Shown here piece by piece: positions 9,722 through 19,155 of a stretch of 64,000 nt of DNA; the first letter of the stretch is position 1; each line of letters starts with the position of its first letter. The position numbers and the translations under genes are program-made. Origin of the DNA: Micrococcales bacterium (GTDB lineage Bacteria; Actinomycetota; Actinomycetes; S36-B12; UBA10799); assembly GCA_016703125.1 (NCBI GenBank), contig JADJCR010000006.1, positions 62,001 to 126,000 of the forward strand, read 5' to 3'. The notes below the pieces were generated by a model, which worked only from the letters and a program-made list of their open reading frames with translations, was not told the origin of the DNA and did not search any database.

Positions 9722-11463
9722 TACTGCGCGGCGTCCTCGGGCACGAAGTCGATCCCGGCTTCCGCGCGCTGCTCGGCGGTGATGGGTGCCGGCGCGCCGG
9801 TCAGCGGATCCTGCCCGCCACCGGTCTTCGGAAAGGCGATGACGTCCCGCAGTGAGGTGGCGCCGGCCAGCAGCATGCAGATCCGGTCCCAGCCGTACGC
9901 GATCCCGCCATGCGGCGGCGGCCCGTACTTGAAGGCCTCCAGCAAGAATCCGAACTTCTCCTCGGCCTCCTGCTCGCCGATGCCGAGCACCTGGAACGCG
10001 CGCCGCTGCACGTCCTGCTGGTGGATACGGATCGACCCGCCCCCGATCTCGTTGCCGTTGCACACCAGGTCGTAGGCCCACGCCAGTGCCGGACCCGGAT
10101 CGGTGTCGAAGGTCGCCAACGACTCGGCGTTGGGCGAGGTGAAGGGGTGGTGCACCGCCGTCCAGGCCGTCGTGCCGTCGTCGAGATCCACCTCCTCGAA
10201 CAGGGGCGCGTCCACGATCCACACGAAGGACCATGCGGACTCGTCGATGAGGCCGAGCCGCCGGGCGATCTCGTCGCGGGTGGCTGCGAGTAGACCGCGG
10301 GCTTCCGTGGGCTTGCCTGCGGCGAAGAAGATGCAGTCGCCGGGGTCGGCCCTGACCGCCGTGACCAGGCCGTCGCGTTCGGCATCGGAGAGGTTCTTGG
10401 CGACCGGCCCGCCCAGCGTGCCGTCCTCGGCCACCGTCACGTATGCCAGCCCTTTCGCGCCGCGCTGCTTGGCCCATTCCTGCCACGCGTCGAAGGCCCG
10501 GCGGGCCTGGGAACCGCCGCCGGGCATCACAATCGCCCCCACATACGGCGCCTGGAACACCCGGAACGGGGTCTGCGCGAAGTAGTCGGTCAGTTCGGTG
10601 AGTTCGAGGCCGAACCGCAGGTCGGGCTTGTCGGACCCGTAGCGGCGCATCGCCTCGGCGTAGGTCATGTGCGGGATCTCGCCGATCTCGTATCCGAGCA
10701 CCCCCTCCCACAACGCCCGCACGACCGCCTCGCCGACGTCGATGACGTCCTGCTGCTCCACGAAGGACATCTCGATGTCGAGCTGGGTGAACTCCGGCTG
10801 CCGGTCGGCCCGGAAGTCCTCGTCGCGGTAGCAGCGGGCGATCTGGAAGTACTTCTCCAGTCCGGCGACCATCAGCAACTGCTTGAACAACTGCGGAGAT
10901 TGCGGCAGTGCGTACCAGTGACCCGGCTGCAGGCGCACCGGCACCAGGAAGTCGCGGGCACCTTCGGGCGTGGAGCGCGTGAGGGTCGGCGTCTCCACCT
11001 CCACGAAGTCCTGCGCGAGCAGCACGTCGCGCGCGATCTGGTTGACCTTCGAGCGCATGCGCAGCGCGGTGGCCTGCGAGGAGCGCCGCAGGTCCAGGTA
11101 CCGGTGGCGCAGGCGGGTGTCCTCCCCGACCTCGACGTGCTCGTCGATCGGGAACGGTAGCGGCGCCGCCGCGGACAGCACCTCGACACCGTCGGCCATC
11201 ACCTCCACCGCACCGGTAGGCAGGTCGGGGTTCTCGTTGCCCTCGGGGCGCACCCGGACCGTCCCCGTGACGCGGATGCAGTACTCGGCACGCAGGCCGT
11301 GCGCGGCCTCGTCGTGCACGACCACCTGCACGACACCTGAGGCGTCCCGCAGGTCCAGGAACGCCACCCCGCCGTGGTCGCGGCGCCGCGCAACCCAACC
11401 GGCAAGGGTCACCGCACGGTCGGCGTCACCGGCGCGCAGGCTTCCGGCGGGGGTTCGGTTCAC
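9721..11463 (-). CDS. aspS: Aspartyl-tRNA synthetase
   Basis: Class II aminoacyl-tRNA synthetase of 580 residues, bacterial AspRS type. It has an N-terminal OB fold for the anticodon (VTLAGWVARRRDHGGVAFLD), the class II motifs RHRYLDLRR and YALPQSPQLFKQLLM, motif 2 around ARCYRDEDFRADRQPEFTQL, a GAD insertion domain and motif 3 GIAYGWDRI near the end. It could be discriminating or non-discriminating (Asp/Asn); the sequence alone does not settle this. It follows hisS by 1 nt and overlaps the rarA GTG by one base. Confidence 0.97.
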   Translation of the reverse strand: MNRTPAGSLRAGDADRAVTLAGWVARRRDHGGVAFLDLRDASGVVQVVVHDEAAHGLRAEYCIRVTGTVRVRPEGNENPDLPTGAVEVMADGVEVLSAAAPLPFPIDEHVEVGEDTRLRHRYLDLRRSSQATALRMRSKVNQIARDVLLAQDFVEVETPTLTRSTPEGARDFLVPVRLQPGHWYALPQSPQLFKQLLMVAGLEKYFQIARCYRDEDFRADRQPEFTQLDIEMSFVEQQDVIDVGEAVVRALWEGVLGYEIGEIPHMTYAEAMRRYGSDKPDLRFGLELTELTDYFAQTPFRVFQAPYVGAIVMPGGGSQARRAFDAWQEWAKQRGAKGLAYVTVAEDGTLGGPVAKNLSDAERDGLVTAVRADPGDCIFFAAGKPTEARGLLAATRDEIARRLGLIDESAWSFVWIVDAPLFEEVDLDDGTTAWTAVHHPFTSPNAESLATFDTDPGPALAWAYDLVCNGNEIGGGSIRIHQQDVQRRAFQVLGIGEQEAEEKFGFLLEAFKYGPPPHGGIAYGWDRICMLLAGATSLRDVIAFPKTGGGQDPLTGAPAPITAEQRAEAGIDFVPEDAAQ

Positions 11464-11464
11464 G

Positions 11465-12720
11465 TCATTCTCCTGTCATTACCTGGCCGACGACGTCGTC
11501 GAGGCCGATGCTGTGCTGAGTGCCGCTGTCCAGGTCCTTCATCTGGACCTGGCCGCTGGCCAGTTCTTTGTCCCCCACGATGATCGCCCAGCGGGCACCC
11601 GACCGGTCTGCGGATTTCATGGCGCCCTTCAACCCGCGGCTGCCGTAGGCCATGTCCACGCGCACACCGTCGGCGCGCAGCCGTCCGGCCAGCGTGGATG
11701 CTGCGTCGCGGGCAGCCTCTCCCAGTGGCACGAGGAAGACCTCCACAACCCGTCCCGCGCCGGGGTTGATCCCTTCGGCACGGCAGGCGAGCAGGGTCCG
11801 GTCGGTGCCCAGGCCGAACCCGATGCCTGTCATGTCCGGGCCGCCCAGGGATGCCATCAGCCCGTCATACCGCCCGCCGCCGCCGATCCCCGACTGGGCG
11901 CCCAGCGCGGGGTGGTCGAACTCGAAGGTGGTGCGGGTGGAGTATTCCAGACCGCGCACCAGCCGCGGGTTCACAACGAACCGCACCCCAGTGCGGTCAG
12001 GGCGCGCTGCACATGGGTGAAGTGCTCCCGGCAGTCGTCGCACAGGTGATCCAGCGGCAACGGCGCCTCGGCCAGCAGGGCCTGAATGTGCGGGCGCTTG
12101 TCGTCGAGCACGCGCAGCGGGTTCAGCGCCGCGCGCTCGGCGGTGGCATCGTCCAGCGGCAGTGTGGCGAGGAACTTCTTGAGCACCTTTCGGTAGGCGG
12201 GCCGGCACGTCCGGCATCCGATCGAGGACAGGTCCAGCCGATAGCCGCGCAGCCCGAGCCGGCGGTAGCCCTCGTCGGCGATCGCGATCACCTCGGCGTC
12301 CAGCAGTGGGTCGTCGACCCCGATCGCCTCGACACCCACCTGCTGCAACTGCCGGTAGCGACCCTGCTGGGGGCGTTCAGCCCGGAAGAACGGCCCGGCG
12401 TACCACAGCTTCACCGGCAGCGAGCCGCGGTGCAGGTTGTGCTCGAGGACCGAACGCATGACCCCGGCCGTGCCTTCCGGCCGCAGTGACAAGGATCGGT
12501 CGCCGCGGTCGGTGAACGTGTACATCTCCTTGCTCACCACGTCGGTGCTCTCCCCGACGCCACGCACGAACACCGCCGTGTCCTCGAAGACCGGCAGTTC
12601 GATGTAGCCGTATCCCGCGAGTTCAGCGGCCCGGCCCAGAGTGTTGCGCACCGCCAGGAAGTCCGCGGAATCCGGCGGCAGGTACTCGGGGACCCCGCGC
12701 GGGGCCTGCAGACCGCTCAC
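11465..12720 (-). CDS. hisS: Histidyl-tRNA synthetase (frameshift in a C run at 11986-11989)
   Basis: Class II synthetase for tRNA-His, about 418 residues after correction. The N-terminal frame has motif 2 text RPEGTAGVMR and FFRAERPQQGRYRQ and runs to HVQRALTALG. The next frame continues VRFVVNPRLVRGLEYSTRT, the histidine-binding motif, then GGGGRYDGL and the C-terminal anticodon-binding domain. Reading GGGGG instead of GGGG on the minus strand at this point joins them exactly. The start overlaps the stop of the upstream MBL-fold gene by 4 nt, and aspS follows after 1 nt. Confidence 0.94.
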
Positions 12721-13439
12721 AGCCCCCTCCCCGGAGGGGCGTCGAGGTGTTCCTCGCGCGCCTGCCCGAGGAACGGGTTCGTCCGCAGTTCCTGGCCGAT
12801 GGTGGTCTGCGGGCCGTGTCCGGGCAGCACCACCATCTCCTCGGGCTGCCCGAGGACCACGTCGGCCAGTGACCGCATCATCGCCGCGGTGTCCCCGCCG
12901 GGCAGGTCGGTGCGCCCGATGGACCCGGCGAACAGCAGGTCACCGGAGTACATGATCGGAGGGATGTCCGCTTGGGCGTCGGTGAGGAACACCGTCGACC
13001 CCGGCGTGTGCCCGGGGCTGTGGCGCACACCGAATCTGAGACCGGCCAGTTCCACCTGCGTGCCGTCCTGCAGGGTCCGCACGTCGTCGGGCTCGGCGAA
13101 CTCCAGGCGCCCCCCGGTCATCTGCTCGAACATCAGCCGGGTGTCCCCGGAGATCCCGGCCATCGGGTCGGCCAGCAGGTGCCGGTCGGCGGGATGGATG
13201 TAGGCGGGGATGTCGCGGGCCTCGCACACCGGGGTCACCGACCACATGTGGTCCAGGTGCCCGTGCGTGACCAGCACCGCGACGGGCTGCAGACGGTTCT
13301 CCCGCACCACCTCGTCGACGCCGGCCATGGCGTCCTTGCCCGGATCGATCACGACACATTCACTGCCGGCACCCGTGGCGACGACGAAGCAGTTCGTCCC
13401 CCACGGTCCGGCCGGGAATCCTGCGATCAGCACACACAC
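12717..13439 (-). CDS. MBL-fold metallo-hydrolase (glyoxalase II-like)
   Basis: A 240-residue metallo-beta-lactamase-fold hydrolase with the metal-binding THGHLDH motif near residues 58-64, a downstream HSPGHTPGS (metal His) and VLPGHGPQT at the end. Members adjacent to hisS are usually annotated as hydroxyacylglutathione hydrolase-like, but the actual thioester substrate is unknown. The start is either GTG 13439 (VCVLIAGF) or GTG 13433 (VLIAGF). The latter lies 7 nt behind TAGGCT at 13441-13446 and would be leaderless. Confidence 0.85.
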   Translation of the reverse strand: MCVLIAGFPAGPWGTNCFVVATGAGSECVVIDPGKDAMAGVDEVVRENRLQPVAVLVTHGHLDHMWSVTPVCEARDIPAYIHPADRHLLADPMAGISGDTRLMFEQMTGGRLEFAEPDDVRTLQDGTQVELAGLRFGVRHSPGHTPGSTVFLTDAQADIPPIMYSGDLLFAGSIGRTDLPGGDTAAMMRSLADVVLGQPEEMVVLPGHGPQTTIGQELRTNPFLGQAREEHLDAPPGRGL

Positions 13440-13483
13440 CAGCCTATCCGTGACGTCCGGCCCGGCCCTTTCCCGGCGGCACG

Positions 13484-13489
13484 TAGACT
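13484..13489 (+). promoter_or_regulatory. Candidate -10 element for the cyclophilin gene
   Basis: TAGACT fits TANNNT and lies 50 nt before the ATG at 13539, in the 99-nt divergent gap with the MBL-fold gene. No clear TTGACA-type -35 is seen. A ribosome binding site GGGAGGGAGG occurs just before the ATG, consistent with a leadered mRNA. Confidence 0.35.
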
Positions 13490-13538
13490 CCCTCTAGCCA
13501 CCCTGCACTCGGGTGCGCGGGTCCGGGAGGGAGGCAAC

Positions 13539-14369
13539 ATGTCGAACGACAAGCGACGCAAGCAGTTGGCGCACGCCAAGGCGGAACGCCAGGCACAACG
13601 TCGCGCGGAAGCTGCCCGCCGGGCGCGCCGTAACCGGCTGATCGGGATCGGGGCCGCCGGCCTGGTAGTGGTCGGCGGGATCGCGTGGGCCGCCTGGCCG
13701 GACTCCTCCCAGCAGGCAGGCGCCGAGGCCGAGCCGGAGGCGTCACCGTCCACCTCGGACACCGCCAGCCCCACCCCCGGTCCGGTGGCGACCCCCGCCG
13801 GTGTGACGTGCACCGACCCCGGGCAGCCACGCCCTGAGACCCGGACGTGGAAGAAGCCCGCCGACATGGACCTCACGGGGACCCCGAACTGGGTACTGAA
13901 CACCAACTGCGGACGCATCACCATCGCGCTCGACGCCTCAGCCGCCCCCAAGAACGTCAACGCCCTGGCCTTCCTCACCGATCAGGGGTACTACGCCGGC
14001 AACTTCTGTCACCGGCTCACCACTGCGGGCATCTTCGTCCTGCAGTGCGGCAGCCCCGGGGCGGACGGCAGCGGCGACGTGGGCTTCACCGTGCCGGACG
14101 AGAACCTGCCCGCCGGGGAGCAGGGAACCTACCCGGCCGGGTCTGTGGCCATGGCGAACCGGGGGCCCGACACCGCCAGCAGCCAGTTCTTCATTGTGTA
14201 CAAGAAGACGAGCCTGCCCCCCAACTACTCGATCGTCGGCACCGTGACCAAGGGCCTGGACGTCGTGAAGTACGTTGCAGCCGCCGGGGTCGAGGCGGGA
14301 TCATCGGATGCATCGGACGGACCGCCGGCACAGCCCATTGTCATCAAGACAGCCGCGATCGAGAGCTAG
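13539..14369 (+). CDS. Membrane-anchored peptidyl-prolyl cis-trans isomerase, cyclophilin type
   Basis: A 276-residue protein: a basic N-terminus (KRRKQLAHAKAERQAQRR), one membrane segment at about 38-55, a Ser/Thr/Pro/Glu linker to about 95, then an extracellular cyclophilin domain. Domain text includes NVNALAFL, YYAGNFCHRL, QCGSPGADGSG, FTVPDENL and SSQFFIVY, matching the cyclophilin order; several cyclosporin-site residues differ. It probably folds proline-containing exported proteins. ATG 13539 has GGGAGGGAGG upstream. The DUF349 gene follows after 7 nt, so the two form a short operon. Confidence 0.92.
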   Translation: MSNDKRRKQLAHAKAERQAQRRAEAARRARRNRLIGIGAAGLVVVGGIAWAAWPDSSQQAGAEAEPEASPSTSDTASPTPGPVATPAGVTCTDPGQPRPETRTWKKPADMDLTGTPNWVLNTNCGRITIALDASAAPKNVNALAFLTDQGYYAGNFCHRLTTAGIFVLQCGSPGADGSGDVGFTVPDENLPAGEQGTYPAGSVAMANRGPDTASSQFFIVYKKTSLPPNYSIVGTVTKGLDVVKYVAAAGVEAGSSDASDGPPAQPIVIKTAAIES

Positions 14370-14376
14370 GGACATC

Positions 14377-15642
14377 ATGACCGAGCAGACACCCACCCCC
14401 GGCCCCGCGCCGGCTGAGCACTTCGGCCGCGTCGGTGAGGACGGCACGGTGTACCTGCGACTGCCCGACGGCACCGAGCGCGAGGTCGGCCAGTACGCGG
14501 CGGGCACCCCGGAAGAGGCACTGCACTACTACGCGGCCAGGTACAACGACCTCTCCCAGTCATTGGAACTGACCGCCACCCGCCTGGCCGACAACAAGTG
14601 CTCCCCGCGCGACGCGCAGGCCGTGGCCGGGAAGGCCCGGCACGCACTGGAGGAACCTGCCTTCGTCGGCGACATCGCGTTGCTGATGGCGCGCATCGGT
14701 CAGCTGGAGGTACTGGCGAACATCCGCCAGCAGATCCTCGAAGAGGAGCGCAAACAGGCCCGCGAGCAGGCCCAGCAGGCCCGCGAGGCGATCGTCACCG
14801 AGGCCGAGCAACTGAGCACCTCGACGTCGTGGAAGCAGACCGGTGAGCGGTTCCGCGAACTGGTGGAGCAGTGGAAGGCCCTGCCCAAACCGTCCGTCGA
14901 GCAGCGCACGGACACCGATGCCCTCTGGGAGCGGTTCCGCACGGCCCGGCGCACGTTCGACAAGGCCCGCAAGGTGCACCGCGATGAGCAGGACCGCCGG
15001 CGAGCGGCCGCGATCGCGGCGAAGACCGACTTGGCAGAGAAGGCGGAGGCGCTGGCCGATTCCACGGATTGGCCGACCACCGCCGCGGCGTTCCGCGATC
15101 TCATGGAGCAATGGAAGAAGGCCGGGTTCGCCGGCAAGAAGGACGACGACGCGCTGTGGCAGCGGTTCCGCGGCGCCCAGGAGACGTTCTTCAGCGCTCG
15201 CAAGGAGACCTTCAACACCCGCGACAACGAACAGAAGCAGAACCTCGCGCGGAAGCGGGACCTTCTGACCCGTGCCGAGGCGCTGCTGCCGGTGACTGAC
15301 GCCAAAGCCACGCGGCGCACGTTCCGGGAGATCCAGGGTCAATGGGCCGACATCGGCCACGTGCCCCGACCCGACAAGCCGAAACTGGACAAGCGCCTAC
15401 GTGCTGTCGATGACGCGATCCGCGCTGCCGAGACGGCGGCGTGGCGGCGAACCAACCCGGAGATCCGCGACCGCGCGCAGGGGCTCGTCGACGCCTACCG
15501 GGCGTCGGTGACCAAGTTGGAGGCGGCTCTGGCCGCGGCACAGGAGAGCGGGGATACTGCCAAGATCGCCGACGCCGAGCACAGCCTCGCCCAGCAGCGC
15601 CTCATGCTCGAGTCGGCAGAGCAAAGTCTCTCCACGCTGTAG
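14377..15642 (+). CDS. DUF349 domain protein
   Basis: A 421-residue, highly charged helical protein. Three or more DUF349 units are visible, each with a tryptophan core (WKQTGERFRELVEQWKALPKP, DWPTTAAAFRDLMEQWKKAG and TRRTFREIQGQWADIGHVPR) followed by D-LW-RFR. The region between them is predicted coiled coil (residues about 100-150). DUF349 proteins are widespread in actinobacteria with no established function. It converges on rel with only a 7-nt gap and no visible terminator. Confidence 0.85.
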   Translation: MTEQTPTPGPAPAEHFGRVGEDGTVYLRLPDGTEREVGQYAAGTPEEALHYYAARYNDLSQSLELTATRLADNKCSPRDAQAVAGKARHALEEPAFVGDIALLMARIGQLEVLANIRQQILEEERKQAREQAQQAREAIVTEAEQLSTSTSWKQTGERFRELVEQWKALPKPSVEQRTDTDALWERFRTARRTFDKARKVHRDEQDRRRAAAIAAKTDLAEKAEALADSTDWPTTAAAFRDLMEQWKKAGFAGKKDDDALWQRFRGAQETFFSARKETFNTRDNEQKQNLARKRDLLTRAEALLPVTDAKATRRTFREIQGQWADIGHVPRPDKPKLDKRLRAVDDAIRAAETAAWRRTNPEIRDRAQGLVDAYRASVTKLEAALAAAQESGDTAKIADAEHSLAQQRLMLESAEQSLSTL

Positions 15643-15649
15643 GGCGGCG

Positions 15650-17932
15650 CTAGACGCGTTTCGCGTCGAAGACCCCTTCGACGCTGCGCACGCCCTTGAG
15701 CACCGCTCCGAGATGGGCGGGGTCGGCCATCTCGAAGGTGAAGCGGGAGATCGCGATGCGGTCGCGGTTCGTGGTGGAACTGGCCGACAGGATGTTCACG
15801 TGGTGGTCGGACAACACCCGTGTCACATCGGACAGTAGGCGCGCGCGGTCGAGGGCCTCCACCTGGATGTTGACGAGGAACACCGACTCAGCGCTGGGAC
15901 GCCAGTTGACCTCGACCAGCCGATCCTCCTGCTGGGCGAGTTCGGGGTAGTTCACGCAGTCCCGGCGGTGGACCGACACGCCGTTGCCGCGCGTGACGAA
16001 CCCCACGATGTCGTCGCCGGGCACGGGCGTGCAGCACTTGCTCAACCGCACCCACACGTCGTCGGCACCGACCACGACGACGCCGGGGTCGCCGGTGGGT
16101 CCGGAGCGGATCGACGGTGGCGGGATCTCCTCCTCGGTGTCGTCAGCCGCGGCCTCGGTCCCGCCACGTCCGGCGATGAGGCGATCGACCACGACGGCCG
16201 CATCAACCCGGTTCTCGCCGATCGCAGCGTAGAGCGCGCTGACGTCGGACATCCGGTAGTACGCCGCGATGGCGAGCAGGTCGGGGGTGTTCAGCAGGCG
16301 CTGCATCGGTAGCGACCGCCGGCGCAGTTCGCGCAACAGCGAGTCCTTGCCGTGCTCGACGGCCTCCTCGCGGCGCTCGCGGGAGAACCACGCACGGATC
16401 TTGCTGCGCGCCCGTGGCGAGGCCACGAAGTTCAGCCAGTCGCGCGATGGGCCCTGTCCCTGCGTCTTGGACGTGAAGATCTCGACGGTGTCACCGTTGT
16501 CCAGCCTCGACTCCAGCGGCACGAGTTTGCCGTTCACCCGCGCACCGATGGTGCGGTGCCCCACTTCGGTGTGCACCGAGTAGGCGAAGTCCACGGGGGT
16601 GGCACCTGCGGGCAGGGAGATGACATCGCCCTTCGGCGTGAACACGAACAACTCCCCCGTGCCCAGTTCGTACCGCAGGCTGTCGAGGAACTCGTCGGGG
16701 TCCTCCGTCTCACGCTGCCACTCGAGCAGTTGCCGCAACCACGCGAACTCGTCGGGGCCGGCATCGGTCCCGCTGCGCCCCTGCTTGTACCGCCAGTGCG
16801 CCGCCACCCCGTACTCAGCCTGTTGGTGCATCTCCTGGGTCCGGATCTGCACCTCGACGGGCTTGCCCTCCGGTCCGATCACCGTGGTGTGCAGGGACCG
16901 ATAGACCCCGTAGCGAGGGCTGGCGATGTAGTCCTTGAACCGGCCGGGTACCGGATTCCACTTCGCGTGCAGCAGACCGAGCACCCCGTAGCAGTCCGCC
17001 AAGGAATCCACCAGCACCCGCACGCCCACGAGGTCGTAGATGTCGGCGAAGTCGCGGCCCCGCACGATCATCTTCTGGTAGACGCTGTAGTAGTGCTTCG
17101 GCCGGCCGTTGACCTTCGCGCGGATGCGGTGGGCCTTCAGTTCGTCCTCGATCTCGGCGATGACCTGACCGAGGTACTCGTCGCGGGACGGCGCGCGCTG
17201 GCCCACCAGGCGCACGATCTCGTCGTACATCTTCGGGTACAAGGTGGCGAAGGCCAGGTCCTCGAGTTCCCACTTGATGGTGTTCATGCCCAGGCGGTGC
17301 GCCAGGGGCGCATAGATCTCGAGGGTCTCGCGCGCCTTCTTCTGCTGCTTCTTCTCCGGTAGCCACTGGATTGTGCGCATGTTGTGCAGACGGTCGGCGA
17401 GTTTGATCACCAGCACCCGGATGTCGCGGGCCATCGCCACGACCATCTTGCGGACGGTCTCCGCCGCCGATGCCTCGCCGTAGGTGACCTTGTCGAGTTT
17501 CGTGACGCCGTCGACCAGGCGGGCGACCTCGTCCCCGAAGTCCTCCTGCAGCCGGTCCAGCGAATAGCCGGTGTCCTCCACCGTGTCGTGCAGCAGGGCG
17601 GCCGCCAGCGTCGTGGGGGTCATGCCCAGTTCGGCGAGGATCGTGGCCACCGCCAGCGGGTGCGTGATGTAGGGCTCGCCGCTGCGCCGGTTCTGGTCCG
17701 CGTGCAGGTGTGCGGCCATCAGGTAGGCGCGTTCCACGACCTGCCGGTTGGCCCTGGGATGGAACTGGCGCAGCGTGCGCAGCAGCGGTTCCAGTTCGGG
17801 TACAGCGGTGCGGGAACTCCCGGTGAGCCGCGACAGCAACTGCCGGCGCCGGGGCACGTCCTGGACAAGGCTGGCCGCGGTCAGCACAGACTCGTCGTCT
17901 GCGTCCGACGTCTGGATCGTCTCCCGCGCCAC
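15650..17932 (-). CDS. rel: Bifunctional (p)ppGpp synthetase/hydrolase
   Basis: Stringent-response enzyme of 760 residues, the single long RSH protein typical of actinobacteria. The HD hydrolase domain (about 80-190) carries HPLAVATIL and LLHDTVEDT. The synthetase domain has GRPKHYYSVYQKM and GVYRSLHTTVIGPEG. A TGS domain follows (FTPKGDVISLPAGATPVDFA), with a C-terminal zinc-finger region (SKCCTPVPGDDIVGFVTRG) and an ACT domain. All hydrolase and synthetase hallmarks look intact. Start GTG 17932; a -10 TATAGG lies 17 nt upstream. It follows secF, as in many actinobacteria. Confidence 0.96.
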   Translation of the reverse strand: MARETIQTSDADDESVLTAASLVQDVPRRRQLLSRLTGSSRTAVPELEPLLRTLRQFHPRANRQVVERAYLMAAHLHADQNRRSGEPYITHPLAVATILAELGMTPTTLAAALLHDTVEDTGYSLDRLQEDFGDEVARLVDGVTKLDKVTYGEASAAETVRKMVVAMARDIRVLVIKLADRLHNMRTIQWLPEKKQQKKARETLEIYAPLAHRLGMNTIKWELEDLAFATLYPKMYDEIVRLVGQRAPSRDEYLGQVIAEIEDELKAHRIRAKVNGRPKHYYSVYQKMIVRGRDFADIYDLVGVRVLVDSLADCYGVLGLLHAKWNPVPGRFKDYIASPRYGVYRSLHTTVIGPEGKPVEVQIRTQEMHQQAEYGVAAHWRYKQGRSGTDAGPDEFAWLRQLLEWQRETEDPDEFLDSLRYELGTGELFVFTPKGDVISLPAGATPVDFAYSVHTEVGHRTIGARVNGKLVPLESRLDNGDTVEIFTSKTQGQGPSRDWLNFVASPRARSKIRAWFSRERREEAVEHGKDSLLRELRRRSLPMQRLLNTPDLLAIAAYYRMSDVSALYAAIGENRVDAAVVVDRLIAGRGGTEAAADDTEEEIPPPSIRSGPTGDPGVVVVGADDVWVRLSKCCTPVPGDDIVGFVTRGNGVSVHRRDCVNYPELAQQEDRLVEVNWRPSAESVFLVNIQVEALDRARLLSDVTRVLSDHHVNILSASSTTNRDRIAISRFTFEMADPAHLGAVLKGVRSVEGVFDAKRV

Positions 17933-17948
17933 GATGTCACCGCCTTGC

Positions 17949-17954
17949 CCTATA
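17949..17954 (-). promoter_or_regulatory. Candidate -10 element for rel
   Basis: TATAGG on the minus strand, about 17 nt before the GTG start at 17932, giving a 5' leader of roughly 10 nt. Only a weak purine-rich site (AAGGCGG) precedes the start. Position-based inference. Confidence 0.35.
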
Positions 17955-18019
17955 GCGCGAGTTTACGGGCTGGGCTCACAGTTGCCCAACGGCAGCAACC
18001 GTCGGTGTGGATGCCCGTG

Positions 18020-19155
18020 TCAGTGACGCCGCTTCGACCGGGTCTGTCGCCTGGGCTGCACGCGCGCGTTGGGATCCCGGTTCGCCCGGTGCGGACGATC
18101 CACCGAGGGCGCCATCTGGCCAGTGGCGGCGCTGACTCCGGCCCTGGATTCCTCCGCCCCGGTCGTCGCGGCCACCGTCGCCGAATCTCCCCGGGAGGCA
18201 CGGCGCTTCTGGACCCGCGAGGAGAGCGCGCGCATCGCGGGCTCGCGCTCCTTGATCTGGCACAACACCGGCGTGGCGACGAAGATCGACGAATACGTTC
18301 CCACCGCGGTGCCGATGAACAGCACGAGCGCCAAGTCCTTCAAGGGACCGGCACCCAACAGGAACGCGCCGACGAAGAGGATCGAAGCCACCGGCAGCAG
18401 AGCCACGATGCTGGTGTTGATCGATCTGATGATCGTCTGGTTCAGCGCCAGGTTCGCCAGCTCGCTGTAGGTGTAGCGGCTCTGCCCGGTGACGCCGCGA
18501 GTGTTCTCCTTGACCTTGTCGAAGACCACCACCGTGTCGTACAGCGAGTAGCCCAGGATCGTCAGCAGTCCGATCACGGTGGCCGGGGTGACCTCAAAGC
18601 CGACCAGTGCGTAGATGCCGGTGGTGATGACGATGTCGTGCACCAGCGCCACCAGGGCCGCGACCGCCATCTGCCACTGGAAGTACACCGTCAGGAAGAC
18701 GGCCAGCAGCGCGAGGAACACACCCAACGCCACCAATGCCGTACGGGTGATCTCACCACCCCAGGTCGGGCCGACGTCGCGACTGGAGATCTGATCGGTG
18801 GGCACGCCGCAGGTCTGCGCCAGCGCGTCCACCACCGCGCCGCCCTGCTCCTGCGGAACCGTCGGCGTCTGGGCGCGGATGTTGTCCGCTCCACCTCGGT
18901 CACTGCGACGACCTCGACCCCGGCACCGTCGATCGCCTCGCGGGCATCCTGGATGGTGCAGTTCGTGCTCGGCACGTAGAACTCCGCGCCACCCTTGAAC
19001 TCGATGCCCAGGTTGAGGCCGCGGAACAGGATCCCGGCGATGGCCAACAGGACGAGGGCCGCGGAGATCATGTACCACATCTTCTTGCGGCCGACGATGT
19101 TGTACGAGACCTCACCGCGGTAGAGCTTGCCGCCGAGATCGCCGAAGCGGGACAT
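18020..19155 (-). CDS. secF: Protein translocase subunit SecF (frameshift near 18891)
   Basis: Part of the SecDF complex that uses the proton gradient to pull secreted proteins across the membrane. The N-terminal frame begins MSRFGDLGGKLYRGE, then the first membrane segment and NLGIEFKGGAEF; it reads correctly to VVAVTEV. The next frame resumes at GADNIRAQTPTVPQEQ and contains the membrane segments with GYSLYDTVVVFDKVKEN, the SecF hallmark. A single missing G in GTGGAGC on the minus strand explains the break. A basic tail of about 90 residues ends the protein (QPRRQTRSKRRH). TGATG overlap with the secD stop. Confidence 0.94.

Noticed and set aside
17384..18979. A 531-codon plus-strand frame and a 670-codon one at 19176-21188
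   Set aside because: Antisense to rel/secF and secD/yajC; the composition (Gln/Arg/His-rich) is typical of shadow frames.
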